DNA of 64,000 bases from Callaeas wilsoni (Eukaryota > Chordata > Aves > Passeriformes > Callaeidae). Under the pieces are notes generated by a model, which had not been told where the DNA came from, ran no database searches, and saw only the letters and a program-made list of their open reading frames with translations. Where the stretch lies: assembly GCA_013398955.1 (NCBI GenBank), contig VWPU01017787.1, positions 1-64,000 on the forward strand. The letters are read 5' to 3'. The translations under genes were made by a program, and so were the position numbers. Positions 49,131 through 63,018 of the stretch are shown one piece after another (position 1 is the first letter of the stretch; every line of letters starts with the position of its first letter).

Positions 49131-50438
49131 TTTTTTCCCTTTCCTTCTGCTGTATGCCTCTAGTTGCCTTTCAGCTACCTTTCAACACGATAAAAGTGTG
49201 TGTTCCCTCAGTTTCTAGTCTGAATTGATGCCTGCAGCTGCCACTGAGCTGAAAGTCAAAGTGCAGCAGGTGGAGGATACTGTTAGCAAGCCAGAGTGCT
49301 GCTGAATCCCAGAGCTGAAAGGCTCCCATCCCACACTATGGTCACCTCTTCAACCAGAACAATAAACCTGACTGAAGGATTTATTACCTGTGCCTGGGGC
49401 CTCACTTAATATAGTCCTCTCCCTATATACCTCCCCCACTCTCAGGTTAGTGGCAACTTAGTCCTTTTTACTGTTGTCAGAGAAATGATAAGAAGTTTTT
49501 AATTAGTTCTGAAGGCAACGTCTACATTTATAGCACCTGTATTTTCTAGAAGAGTGTGGGTTTTTTTTCTTCAGCAGAACAGGTTTGCAAGTTGTAGTAG
49601 CTGAGTGCCTCAAAGATGCTTGCAGACAGTTCTTCAAAGATCTGTGACTTCAGCAGAAGGAGCTTTCCTGAGGCAGCCCACCTTACAATTGCTTTACAAA
49701 GAGAGAATATTGCCATCTTGACATTTATCAGTAGTAAAAAGTATGTCTCAGGGAGGAAAATATTGTGACAGAGTTCAATCTGCTCAGCATTCAAATGACA
49801 AAGATTTTACAAGTGTTTACTGTTTATCAAGAGTAAAGGTTCTGTAGACTTTAATAAGACTTGCATTGCTAAATACCCAAGTAAATCTTGGAAATTTTGC
49901 CCTAATGATTCTTGAGGATGGTCCTTGTGAGAAATTACTTCTGGAGACTGGAACACATGGCTCATCCAATACAGTTACCTGTTCTTCCTCCTAACAATTT
50001 TCTTCAGCCACTGTGCAGAAGATGTACAAGCCCCTGGCAGGCACGGCTGAAGGTCTTCCTGTGCATGGCACTCAGTTTGGTCTCTTGGTTCTATTTTCTT
50101 TCTTTTCACAGTTCTACAGAAATCTGTGTAACTGACATGTGAACGAGTTATGCGGCTTGGAAGATGTGAAAAAGAAATGTAACAATGCTTGTTAATCATC
50201 CAGGATTTATTTGCTACGATGATATGAAAAGATGCTGTGTTAGATAGAGTGATATTGTTTATCTTTAATAATAACCTAAAAGAAGTAATAATATGCTAAT
50301 GAAACTTCAGGTTTCATTGTGAAAGATATTCTTCTGTAAATCCTGTGAGCTGAATAATTGCCTCTGTAGTAGTAAGCCAGGACAGAAAGACAGAGTAACC
50401 TGAATGTCTCAGGGTGTACACAAACATGCATACCCCTG

Positions 50439-50451
50439 CACACACACACAC
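50439..50451 (+). repeat. short (CA)n run
   Basis: Six to seven CA units. Short, and probably only weakly polymorphic. Confidence 0.8.
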
Positions 50452-51399
50452 TTCTTCCTTTTTTAGAAATTCAAAACTTAAATTCCTAAACTGAAAAGAG
50501 TGTTATAATCAAAGAAGTACTGAAAGGAGTATAAAACCCCAACAGCCTACCTTGAAAAACCTGATATTCAAAAGACACAATATATCAAGACATAAAAACT
50601 TTGCAGAGGCTATGCTTCACCCTCAGAGAATGCATATTGTCAGTTATAAAATGTCATATATCTCAAACCAACACATAAAGTTTCTTACCATGAATACAGA
50701 GGTGTTCATCCTTTGTTATAGGACAACTTGTTAAGATGCATGAAGTTGTCACTCCAGCTAGAAGAGATATGCTTCATTTTGCACACAGAATATATATAAA
50801 GAGAACAGTGAGACCACTTTATTTGACAGTTAAAGTTGGTCTAGAAATAGTGAAAAGCCCTGTCTGGGTCTGTGGATTGCTTATCTCAATCTCTGGACAG
50901 ATTTTTGTGTGAAAATTGATATAAAGCTTTTCCACAGATTCTGTTTTAGATATTCCAAGCTTCCCTCACAATATGTGAGCATTGCATTTAAAATTATGAA
51001 GTTTTCTAAGCAAAGGATTTAAATGAATAGGATGCAAAACATATGAGTGCATTTTACCTGGTGTCTATAGCCCATTATCTGAAAGATCTTATGTCTTTGA
51101 CATAATAGACAATGAACTTCCTTCTGCTTTCAGTTACACTGAAATAAATCTGGAATAACACCTTTGGAATCTGAGATGAGTTCTGCCTCAATCTCTCTCT
51201 TTTTAGATGCTGGACCATGGCCAATCTTTTTACTTTGAATAATTGCCTCCGACGCTGGGATTGTACTCACAAGTGATCCTTAGAAGGTGCATTAGAAAAC
51301 CCAGCTCTAAACTTTGGGAAACGCCAGACAATTAAAGTCCGTGCTGTATTAACCTAAAGTGTAGCCCATAACTAAGGAAATCTCTCTAACGTGTGTCCT

Positions 51400-51500
51400 G
51401 TGCAGGCAGCTGAGGAGCCGTGCCCGCACAGGCTCTGCGGTGTGCAGCCTGGCTGGAATGCGAGGCTGCTCCCGCTTCTCAAGAGGAGGCAGCGTGCCTC
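51400..51500. other. small GC-rich patch
   Basis: A hundred-base block richer in GC than its flanks (gaggagccgtgcccgcacaggc, split by ordinary sequence). No frame or splice arrangement stands out. It may be a small regulatory element. Confidence 0.25.
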
Positions 51501-54500
51501 TGCTCTTCCCTCTTCACCTGTCTTGGTTTTAAACGTACTTAAGGGAAATTAAGAAATGTGTCACAAGTATGCAGAGCTTCAGACAACCTTGTTAGCCACT
51601 GCAGGTGATTGCACATTTCATTTATTCATTCATTCTCTCTGCTGAGAGGTGACAAGTCACACTTTTCACAAATCAGTTCAGTTCTGTGCTTTTGAAACCA
51701 TGCTGTAAACCAGGTTAATAAAATGACCCGGATTAAAATGAAACTGACTAAAGTACTAGAAACAGAAGTTTTAGAGTCATAATTTTCCTGCTAAATTATT
51801 TCATAACATGCACTATATTTGCTTAAATTATTGCAGAATCCACTGCTTTGCAACTAGTTCTTTGAGAAATATCTATGATGTGTAAGTCCACTGCTATCTG
51901 CAGGTCAAAAATTATGCTGTAGGAAACTAACTAGACAGAGACCTAACAAAATGTTTGAAGCTCTTCATGTCAGGATCAGAAACATCCTTCTGGCCTTTCT
52001 TGTGCGTGGAAATGTATCTCCATGTTCCTTTATTTTTCCTCTCCATGATCCTTTATTTTTGCAGGAAAAAATCACACATCAACATCATTTCTTAGTCATG
52101 TGAATTTTGACATTTTGGTTTTTTATGAGGAATATTTCCTGTCTTTACTTATACACCAAGTCTGAAACGTCTTTGTTTGCATTTAAGGGACAAATGCACA
52201 GGAACTGTGTTTCAAACTGCTTAACAACTCATGTGCAATGTGTTTCTCTTTTCAACAATTCCCACCATTCAACTCACAGTTTCATTAATTTTTCAGGTGA
52301 AGTTTTGCTGATATGTGATTAAAGGATTGGAAACATTGAAAAATATTACACTGTATTTCTCCTTTACAAGCTGCTGTTGGAGTAATTTACTTAGTGTTAG
52401 TACAACATCACTCCACACCCGTCTGTCAAAAAGTGAAGGAAAAATCACATTTCTGAAGACAAGAGCTGGTAAATCAGTTCCGTACTAGCTCAGACAGACT
52501 TTTCCAATAACAAATCTAACAATAATATTAAAAATTAAAAGTGCCAAATTCTCTAGAAAGCTTTATTTTTCAAAGGGAACTGAAAGACTTTTGAGCTTCT
52601 GTTTTGGTAAGAAAAAGGAAAAAAGTAAGGTAATAAAACTGAAAATGTCACATTTGAATTGATAATGATTTTTAAAAACGTAGTAAAGGCATCCCAATCA
52701 TGCTAAAGCAAGATTTGGGAAGATCTGAAGTTGTGCAGGTGACAGGGGCTGCCTTGCAGCACAGGACCGTGCTCCCATTGAAAACCAGCTGCCAGGCCCA
52801 TTGGCCAGCTGGTCTCCTCTGGAAGCATTTACCTGTACTTAGAGACCACTACAGCTTGAAATAGTACTTTTTAAAACAAAAGTAACTTTCTATGAACAAT
52901 CAATGTTATCAATCCTTCTCTGCTTGTCAGAATCATTTGGCCTAATTCTGACATCCACATGTATCCTAATTGATACAGAATTGTGAAGGAATTGCAGAAA
53001 GTACAGAGATTTAACCTCAAAATGTTGCCTTAAACCCTAAACTACCTGCTGAGACTGAATCTCTCTAGAGTAAAATGACTTAATTCTATCTACTTCTATA
53101 TGTTCTGGATGAGGCCCAAAGGACTGTACATTTTAAATATAAGAGTATACCTTTATTTTTCACCATACATGCACCTGCCATGAAAACCTGAGTTACCACC
53201 ACTTAAGAAGGCAGCAGTTCCCAAAATATGGTCAAATAAAAGCAACTTGCAAACTCATAACGAGCAGACTAGTGACTGAAGGGAACAGAGAAATGCTGAA
53301 TGGAATATTCTGGGACCAAGGTTATGCTTATGCCATAAGGGAAGTGCTGAGTTTTCCAACACCTTGCAGTCAAGAAACATGGTGAAGATTTGGCTTTGTC
53401 TCCCCAGGATATCTAAATGTTGATGAAAGGCTTGCTGCAAAGCTGTCTTCTCAGTGACTGAATTAAGTGCCCTGTGTGCCAAAGCTTTGGTGTCTGTAGT
53501 GCTTGTGATGGAGAAAAAACCTAGACCAGTCAATTTAAAATATTGTTGAGAGGTAATTTAATAAAGAAACCCTGACTGGGGCAGTCCATGAGCTGCTCAA
53601 TATGGGAGGGTTTTTTTCTTTTTATTTTAATATAGAAACCAGAGCTGAATGGCAGATGTGCGTGTGCCTTGGCAGCAGCATTAAAATCTTCCCGTGAGTT
53701 TGGGGAGGTTTTCAATTTCGACATGGGCATGGTTTCCCTTGGGCCTTCCTAACATTTCCCAGGTGAGGCCATCCCTGCTGCCCACCTGGGAAAACAGCAG
53801 TGGGGTCACCGTTCTCCCATGTCCAGAGCTGCTGCACAGATGGGAACAGCTGGATGCTAAAAGGGTGCATTACCTGCCCGAGTGGCAGTGCAGCCCCAGT
53901 TCCTGGGGGGTGCTGGGTTCATTGTCAGTTAGACTGGCAGCGATGGTGAGCAGCAGCTGTGACAGATGGCCAGGCTCCAGCCACCTTGTGGGCAATGGGA
54001 TCAGAGCCAACTCAAATCTTTTCTTACCTCTTAAAAAACAGAAAAAGAGAAAAAAAAAGGAAAAAGACTCTCAAACTCCAACAGAGTTGTCAGTCAGTTG
54101 CAACGTATGAGGGGGAAGTACCATATCTACGAAGGCAGTATTTATCTGTACTCTATTAACCCTTACTTTCAGCTTTTTGAATTCAAGATTTTGTTTATTT
54201 GTTACTTACTTCGATCATATTTTAGCAGGATGTTCAACCCAAAAGACAGTTTACTTTAACCCTTTGTTCTGAGGGGAACTTACAAGATGCTTTGCTCATA
54301 ACAATCAGTTTAACCCAGCTGTTAGATTCTTAATTGGAGAATTTTTTCTCTCAGAACTGTACCAGCTCTGTTTCTGAACACAGCACAGTAAGATAAACCT
54401 AAGACTGAACCTATTGTCTGTGATGAAATTCAATTCTGTTTATTAGCTTAAGGTAATATATACCCTGTGTTAAAAACTGGAATCATAGCACCCTTCCTAA

Positions 54501-57500
54501 TCTCATCTGGGCAAGAGCCAAAGTTCTCTCCAAAGGGCTTACACTGCTTTATTTCCAGGTGATTTGGGGTGTTGGGCACCTCTTTGTTCCTCTCTGGGTT
54601 CACCCACAGCCAGTATAATGTGTTCTTGCAGGCATCAAGGAATTGCCTCAAACTCTATCTCAGTAACCAGTACGGAGCAATCAACAGAAGTGCAGCCAAC
54701 AAGGGCCACATCTTGACAGCATTCTGCACCAAATTACACTTCCTGCACAACTCAGGCTGCAACCTCAAAGTGCAACACTTATAATCTGGTCAGATGTGTG
54801 CTTGAGGTTTATTCACACCATGTGAGCCACAGCAGTAGGAAAAATGTAGCTTTCTGAGGTGAGAGGGAATATACAAACAGAGGTGCTGGTGTCTCATCAG
54901 AGGAAGTGGCCTCCTACTTCATCAGAAGCCAATTTGAAAACACAGGTGCAGGATAGTTTAGAAATTGAATGAAGATTGTTAGATGTTGGATAAAAGTTGT
55001 TGTCAGGTAGTAGGTATAAATCAAAGAAGGAAACACATTTAGATTCTTTGTCAACTAAATTGTTGATTCTTAGGAAAAAGCAAGAGGAAAGCAAAAAAAA
55101 GGAATGGATTACTTTCATGCTAGCTTTAAACTAGTCCCTCTGTAAGTGACAAGATTTTCCCCTCAAGATAGAAGCAGCCCACCAGAGATTTCCATCCAAA
55201 CGACAAAGCATTTTCAACTATCCAGAACAAAGTAAATCTCTTTTCATAGAACAGAAAAGTTGGGGTAGGCTAAACATAAACAGATCTAAGAGGATCTGAG
55301 CACACAAAATTAGAGCAATATGTCACAAATGAAAGACTATAAAACAGGCTTTCACCAAGTACCGAAAAAGAGAAGGAAAGGAAAAATTTAAGCAGAGAAA
55401 GCCTTAATAGCATTACTAATTGCTATATATTTTGTTACTTATATTATAATGGTGTCTTGAGGCCCCTATCTAGAGTTAAATTTAAGCTTCAGTTATGAGC
55501 TGCTGTGTGTCTTGTCAGTTAATGCCCTGAAGGCGGTGAGAGAACTGAAAAAAATTTTAATCTCTGGTTGTTAATAGTGTTGACAATTGAGTGCAGTCTT
55601 AGGACAACACAAAGGAATTTTTTTATTTGTTTGTTTTTGTTACTATTAATTCAAGCTTTGTGCTAACTTTTTGCTAATAATAAAATAATTTCCTCCAGCT
55701 GAAATCAACAGTGGAAAAGGGGCTTAATGAGCTCTTACTGCTTAGTATTTGTGCTGCAAAGGTTTGATTGACTTACTCAATGTTCTTCTTATTCATTAAA
55801 TAAATAAAATAAAACCAGGTTGTTATCCTATTATATTATAGCTTTGTCTACGGGAAAGAAAAACTTTTCCTTTACTTAACTTTTGGTGCAGAGGTTGTTT
55901 TTTTTGGAGAAAGGCAGAAGAACTTTTCTTCTCGAGTATGCTTAGAATTCAACTCAGTCTGTTAAAACCATAATTACAGCTGGTAAATTCTCAGCAATCT
56001 GAAATCAGTGATGTATGCAGAGTAGGTGACCCCTTATATCTTTATTTTTGGTTTTTGATGGACTATTCTATTCACAGTGCATATTGTGAGCAGCCACTGT
56101 CCCCTGTCTCAAAAACTCCAGAAAATTCTTGTATTCCAGGTAGGCAGAAAAAGACAGAGATGAGGGGGTGAGAGAGCACCTGCTGTTTGGGTATTTTCAG
56201 GCGAAGGCTTGATACACAAAGAGAATAAAGGAAATGTCTGTGGTAACACAAGCAACATGAGCAAAACAGGAAAAGAAATGCAGTTCTTCCAGGTTCCTTG
56301 TGGGCATCCTAATCATATAATCAGTTCTCCTATTTTGAAGGACAAGCAGGTCAAAATAGTGAGTGAACAATGCAAGGCCTTTAAAGAGAAGTGAGTATTT
56401 GCATTTACTTGTATGGACTGTGGCTCATATCTCATCAAGAGATGTATAAAATGATTTTAAGAAAAATAACTTACTGATAAAAAGAAATTGTTCTAAAATG
56501 TAAGCTTACAGAGTGGCTTTGGATGCAGTTTCCTATATCAGATAAAAACTGGATCAGAAATCCCTTCCTTACCTACAAATAATAACCCCGATCTTTATTT
56601 CAGTGAAATACTGAAAGACAAATAAATTATTTTGAAAAGTATTATCAAAAATGCCAACACATTGTTTAATAATGATCATTCATTCTACTTTGCAATCAAA
56701 TTTTTAAAAACGTGCTTTGCAATAATTTTAGGTGTATCAAGGAAGTTCTCTATTGACTAATTATATCACATCTGCAGTTTTAGGCTGAACAGAAGTTGAA
56801 ATCTTTACAAAGGTTAAAGTCAAATTTAAAATGAAAAGATACTTTCAACATTAAACAGGTGAATAACTTTACACATGAGAACCATTCAATTAGGCACTAT
56901 TCATGGGTAAAATCACATATCATTATGCTGGAGCTTAATTCTGCTAATCCTTATTTTGGGCTGGGTCACATTGCTAATTTTTAAAAGACTTCATCCATTT
57001 CAGTAGATATTTCTGGTGATGATGAAAAAGATCTCATTCGTTTAAAAATATTGTCAAGGAAACCTCTGAGAAGCAGTTTGAGAAAGCAACTTCTGTTTGA
57101 CAATAAACAGATAGATAAATCAATAGATGATTTAGTTGTTAATTGATACAGACGATATACAAATGAATAACCACACTGCAGCAATGAAAAAAAAAAAGAA
57201 GGTAAGACTGCTTTTATTTAGAAGGGCACTTTGTGGCTCTTTATTAACTTGCAGCTCCTGCAATATCTTGTATACTGTTGACATTCCTCAGCTCGGGCTA
57301 ACAGTAACATGATTACAGCACTCCCATCACACCCTTCACTAGCTCAGTCAACCCTATTCATGTGTTACACACCTGTGCATATTTGCACTCCATTTAACTG
57401 TGGTGTGAGAAATATTAGCTTTCAAGGTGGACTCAGTAAAGATGTGTCCCCCCCACTCTTTTTGTACTTCACAAGTGCTAAAAGTATAGTTAGGAAGTCA

Positions 57501-58299
57501 CAGGCCCTTCATCCTGCATAATTCTTATAACTGATGTTATAATGGTATTGTATCAATTTCACTTCTCCAAATAAGTAGGGATGGAAATACATCAACAGCA
57601 ACCCCCTCTCCCCATCAGACAGTATTTGGATCTTCTCTCAGCTGTGCCAGATGGTCTAATGAGAGACAAAATTTCTTCCTCTTCTATCTGAGATTATCAT
57701 GTATATTAAAATGTTACGTCCCTGAATGTTCAAATCTCATAGGAGCATCCTAGTACCGTAGGGAGACAAAACTTTCAATGCCTATACATTTCAAAATTGT
57801 ACCAAAAACCATGGGGAGTTGTTTAAGGAAATGATGAGATTATTAATGACATCAATTAATAATTTATGTTAACTTTTTTACATTCGATTCAAATATCTGT
57901 ATTTGGTTATGGTCGATGAAATGTAAGTGTATTTATCTTTTAGTACTAAAGCCCTCGTCTACACAGAGAACTCAGTGGCCAGAGGGAATGTCACTATCTG
58001 CAATCTATTGCACTCTGCACTTAAATGCAAAACACTTTTGTTCCTTAATGTCTGGATGTCCTGCTGTAAAAATATGGTGGTGCTGGAAGTGTTTGTGTAT
58101 AGTCACACATGGAAGATATTTTGACAGTTCACTGTCTATTTCACTGACATAATCGGTAAATTCAGAAAAATTTAATCCCAGAGTTGAATTAAGATTGAGG
58201 CTGACTCGAAGTCTGTCATCTGACTGCTGCAGTTCTAGCCTCTTCCATCATTAATTCTTTGTTTGATTTGAATGAGCACCATTGCAATTCCAATTCATC

Positions 58300-58443
58300 C
58301 AGAAATTCATTCCAGATAAAGCCAAGAAAAAGTTCTCGTTTTTTTGCAACTGTAGGTAAAAATTATTCTCTAAGACAAGCTACTTTCTATTGGCCAGTAG
58401 AATGGTCAGAATTATTCAGAACTAAAAGAAAGTTAATGAGCAG
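58300..58443 (+). other. possible exon, unknown product
   Basis: On the plus strand a frame without an ATG runs to 58,443 and ends exactly at cag|gtaaga, a near-ideal 5' splice site. A plausible acceptor (caattcatccag) lies near 58,300 after a moderately pyrimidine-rich tract. The product, ending RTKRKLMSR across the donor, matches nothing I know. Short open frames next to a GT are common by chance, so confidence is low. Confidence 0.15.
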
Positions 58444-60204
58444 GTAAGATATCTACTTAAAGAAATCTTTTACATAAAATACCTACATGTATTGCAGATG
58501 CTGTTTAGATGTCAGTGCTGGAAGAAACAAAACTTCAATTTAAGCTTTGGGTCAACTGGTAAGTTTAAAACTACTTTGAACCGAAAAACAATGAACAATT
58601 GGTAGCATCCTCTCTCAAGTGTTTGGTGAATTCTCCTTTCTCATGTTAACTCTCAGATGGCTCAAGGACACATGCTGCTGCTGCTGAAGGTATGCAAAAG
58701 CCCTAATTCGTGTTTCAAAGGCTTGCCCTCATCTGTTTCCTGATTTACCTTTGTGTTTAAAGCCTTTTATTACGTCTTAGTTCACCATTAGGGGACGCTG
58801 TGAATGGATTGACTATTGAATGAACAAAAGGTCTAAATCCCGCATGACAAGCATGGAGAAAACTGCAAGATAGCAGCTCCTGAGTAGTGAACGGACTCCC
58901 TCTTTTCTTCTATGCATAGAAAGCAGTGAAATTCATAAAGACTTTTAAAACAAGGTCTTTATAATTTTAATATGAGTGGAAAAGAGAATAGGTTATAGAC
59001 ATTAATTCATCACAAGTTGGTATTTCACTAAATGAACAGATAAATCTTTTAGTATTGCCATTTCACTGAATCATACCATAAAGTCACCAAAAACATTGTT
59101 AGATTACTGCAGTGGGGGCAGTTTTAAATGACAGATCTGAGAAATAAAAAAATAAAAATAACTGATATAAAATTAATTATTTGCAAAAAAACCTTCCCAA
59201 CAGCAGTCTACCTTCATTGTACCTTGAATTGGTAAAATGGTTATGAAACTCGAAACAAAACAGTACAGAAATGGTCTATAACTTCTTCTGAGGTCATGAC
59301 TGAAATGAAACCACAACTGTGAGTTTTAGGGAACAGGGGTTCTACAATTACTCAAGGGAAAATTATGTTTCAACCCTTCTACCTCTAGACCACTTACTTC
59401 TGACAGTGAGATTATGAAAATGAACTCAAAAAACCAATTTGAAAATGATTAATTTTTCCACTGCAAATTTGTAACATTATCATAAAGATGCTGAAACCAT
59501 AAGAGCTTAAAAACATTAACTATTCAGTTGTGTCTAGTTAACTTTAAAAGGTGCTAATAAGAATTTTTTTTAAAAGACTCTTTTGCATAAAGAATCTGTA
59601 TGCCAGTTGTGAACAGATGTGCAGTCACAGGGTATATTATTTTGAACTATCTACAAGTAAGGTACTGTTATAACTCAGTCACTGGAAAGATTTTGAAATA
59701 TTTCTGTTGCTCTAAGCTATGTACAAACAGAAATGGTGTAATGTAGTTAAAGAATTTTCAGATTAGTTTAACAACATCTATGTATGTGAGACTAAGACAT
59801 CCTCAGATGCTTTCCTTCACAGTCACTGATATAATTTGAGTATATCCCTAAGAAATCGATGAATTGCTAGTCATACTAGTTGGGAATTTGGCCAATCACT
59901 TTTCACATTTTTTAAATGAAATTCAAATATATCTACAACAGAATTTTAAAGCAATTTTACTGTGTTCTAAAACATATAACTAATTGCTGTAATGAAAGAA
60001 GTACTTTAGAATTACTTCTAAGAAATATAAATAAATTATACAGTCATACCCATGTAAAGTAGCACAAGACCTTAAGTATCTTTAAACCTGGTGGATTTGA
60101 CAATTTAAATGATCCATCTGATTCCAACAAAAATGTCCTTCTACAAGTAATTAATTCAGCAATTGCAATAAGCAAACTTGGAAACCTAAGGCAGGATTTA
60201 GAAT

Positions 60205-61265
60205 CGTAGAATAACTCAGGTTAGAAAGGACCTTAAAGATCATCTGGTTCCAACTCCCTGACATGGGCAGGGACACCTTCCACTAGACCAGGCTGCTCAA
60301 TGCACTATCCAATCTGGCCTTGAACACTCCCAGGGATGAGGCATCCACAGCTTCTCTGGGCAACCTGTTGCAGTGACTCAGCACTTTACAGTAAATAATT
60401 TTTTTCCCAATAGCTAATCTAAACCTACTGTCAGTTTGAAGCCATTCCCCTTTGTCCTGTCACTACACGCCCTACTAAATGGTCTCTTTCCATCTTTCCT
60501 CCAGGCTCCCTTCAGGTACTGGAAGGGCACATTAGGTAACTCTGAAGCCTTCTCTTTTTCAGGCTGAACAATCCCAGTTCTCTCAGCCTTTCCTCATAGG
60601 AAGGTGCTCCATCCCTCTGATCATCTTGGTGGCCTCCTCTGGACTGGCTCCAACAGGTCCATGTCCTTCCTGTGCTGGGGACCCCAGAGCTGGATGCAGC
60701 ACTGCAGGTGGGGTCTCACCAGAGCAGAGCAGAGGGGCAGAATCCCCTCCCTCACCTGGTGCCCACGCTGCTTTGGATGCAGCCCAGGACATGTTTGGTT
60801 TGGCTNAGCCAGGCCGCTCTGGATCTGTTCATCCCCCAGCCTGTGGTGATACCGGAGGTTGCCCTGACCCAGGTGCAGGATCTTGCCCTTGGTAATTTTA
60901 AACCTCATGAGATTCCCATGGGCCACTTCTCGAGCTTGTCCAGGTCATTCCGGATGTCATCCTGTCCTTCAGGGGTGTCAGTGCACCACTCAGCCTGGTG
61001 TCATCTGTAAATTTGCTGAGGGTGTACCTGATCCCTTTGTCTCTGTCATTAATGCAGATATTAAATAACACAGGTCCCAGTACAGACCCCTAAGGGACAA
61101 CACTTGTCACTGATGTCCATCGAGACATGGACCACTACTCTGGATGCTGCTAGGAGGATCTGTTGCATCCTAGAACAGGAACAGAGGTGAAACTGACAGG
61201 TTAGCAGTTGCAAGGATCCTCCTTTCTACCCTTTTTGAAGATGGATACAATGTTTCTCTTAACAC
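60205..61265 (-). mobile_element. CR1 LINE, about 1.06 kb, minus strand, internally deleted
   Basis: Plus-strand reading starts gaatcgtagaataactcagg, the reverse complement of the CR1 3' end. It continues through the standard CR1 blocks in order: accttaaagatcatctggtt, gggcagggacaccttccact, cttctctgggcaacctgttg, ttcaggtactggaagggc, ggtccatgtccttcctgtg, ctggatgcagcactgcaggtgg, then cccagtacagacccctaagg (from ORF2) and finally acagaggtgaaactgacagg. Compared with the CR1 order I know, two parts are missing: about 100 bases near 60,800, at an ambiguous base, and about 300 bases near 61,150. Stops and shifts interrupt ORF2 and the 5' half of the element is absent, so it is inactive. Confidence 0.95.
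60806..60806. other. ambiguous base (n)
   Basis: The only undetermined base in the window lies inside the CR1 copy, close to an apparent internal deletion. It may reflect collapsed CR1 reads or a real heterozygous site. Confidence 0.9.
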
Positions 61266-62908
61266 CTTAAGGTGATTCTCTTAAATCTCCTTAAATAAAG
61301 GTGATTTATGGTCATCGTATTTTATTTTTATAACGTGGGAGCATACACCAGAGGTAGTCAGTCACCTGAGGATTCTTTTACAGTCAAGGGATTTGGACCA
61401 TGTTCAATTCATCAAATGCAGATGGCTTGGGGTAGCTTTTACCATGCCTTGGGAATCATTTATTGTATTGACTCAATCTCCAGTTACTGCTTCAGCAGCC
61501 TCACATGAGTGACTCATGTTTTATTGGCCATATTGTGAGCAACCAAGGTTAGGGATGTGAATCTCACCTCTACTGTCCATACTCAATGTTTTGTTTAAGT
61601 CATTGGTAAATTTGCCATTAAAAGTGAATACTTTGGTTTACCTCCATACACAAAGAAAAATATCTCTCCATTTCTTTACAGATTTAGTGTTAGAAGCAGA
61701 AATCCATTGAAAAGTGCCTGTCTTGATGCCTGAGTCCTGGTAATTTCCCATAGAAATTCCCAATTATATAGATTTCTTGGTTCCACCATCGCTTAAGCCA
61801 AGTATCACTCCATGCTGCATCTGGAGCTCCATGTCTCTTGAACTTCAGCAAAGCACCTAATCTCTGATTTTAAACGTCTTCACTTCATGCAAGCTCATTG
61901 TTCTCTTGCCAGCTAGGATCATAAATTATAATTTATTCCAATGTTAAATATACCCATTAGTTTCACAGTTAAGCAAGGCTGCAAAACAAAGAAGGAAAAA
62001 GAAAATCGCTGAAAATCACATTGTTGAACTGGCAGGAAACCCAAACAGCTCCAAGCATGTGATACCATGAAATGAGAGAGAATAGCAATATAATTCATGA
62101 TGCGTTTTCTCCAGCAAGACTGAATTTAACAGGAGCTATTGACATCTGCAGGAGAATAAAGCTTCCTAAAATTATCTATTTGATAATATTCAGAGAAATA
62201 GTACAAAAGCACCTGCCTGGGTTTTAAGAATGCCCTTGATATCATTTCAAGAGAAATCCATGGTAACAATTTAAGATAAATTATTCCTTTCCCCCTAAGC
62301 AATTCTGAAGTATTAGATTCAGAAAAGCCCTGTTAGGTCAGAGTAAATGTCCTCAAATCCTGCCTTGGAGAGTGGCCAAAAGCAAGGGAAGAGATTAAGA
62401 ATGGGGCAAAGCTGTAGCAATGCTTTTGCAGTGATTTAGTGCTAAGGAGCCTCCTGAGGAAAAATTATTGTCTTTTCATTTAACAGGTTCCAGTAGCCAT
62501 TACTTCCTTTAATTTATGCAAAGTTTTTTTTCCACAGCTTTTTTTTTCTTCAAGAAAGATAGAAAGAAACAATTCTGTATTGAATGCTTCAAGATACTCA
62601 TGATTTTATATTTCTTTTGTCATATTTCTATTTCAGTACTTTCTATCTTTTCTTTATAGGTCTTAGTCCCTCTATTCTTTCCTTATACACAAGTTAGTGC
62701 ATAATTTTGACTTTCCAGTCAATCCATATACTTTTTAAGTCAAAGGAACCAGCATTTAAAAAAGACATGCATCTATAGCCATATGCTAGACTTATTCTCT
62801 GTTTCATTATTTTTACCCTAATAATTTTTAATATTTGATTAGAGTTTATTTGGCCACTGATGAGTGTTAATCTGTTGTTTTAATGGAATTATTATAAGGT
62901 GTGTATAC

Positions 62909-62927
62909 ATATATATATATATATATA
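62909..62927 (+). repeat. (AT)n microsatellite
   Basis: About nine perfect AT units, likely length-polymorphic. Confidence 0.92.
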
Positions 62928-62994
62928 AAATACCCATAAAAATTTAGAAAAGATATAATTATAAAGCAAGACCTATGTGGTTTAAAATATGTTT

Positions 62995-63018
62995 TTATAT
63001 ATATATTTATATATATAT
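62995..63018 (+). repeat. interrupted (AT)n tract
   Basis: Two short AT runs interrupted by a TTT, about 70 bases after the previous AT tract. The pair may cause breakage or assembly difficulty. Confidence 0.85.

Larger units (their letters stand above)
49135..60200. other. long unique stretch, no gene identified
   Basis: About 11 kb. It includes a (CA)n run at 50,439-50,451, GC-richer spots at 51,400-51,500 and 53,700-54,000, and several short frames matching no family. A minus-strand stretch at 54,450-54,780 has a faint LINE-like look (LVQNA word) that I could not confirm. A frame at about 58,300-58,443 ends exactly at a good donor (cag|gtaaga) but is unrecognised. A short CTG run (gctgctgctgctg) sits at about 58,671. 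Confidence 0.5.

Noticed and set aside
60583..61068. Overlapping frames of 60-110 codons on both strands
   Set aside because: All lie inside the minus-strand CR1 copy and are shadows of it; the plus-strand ones are antisense to the element.
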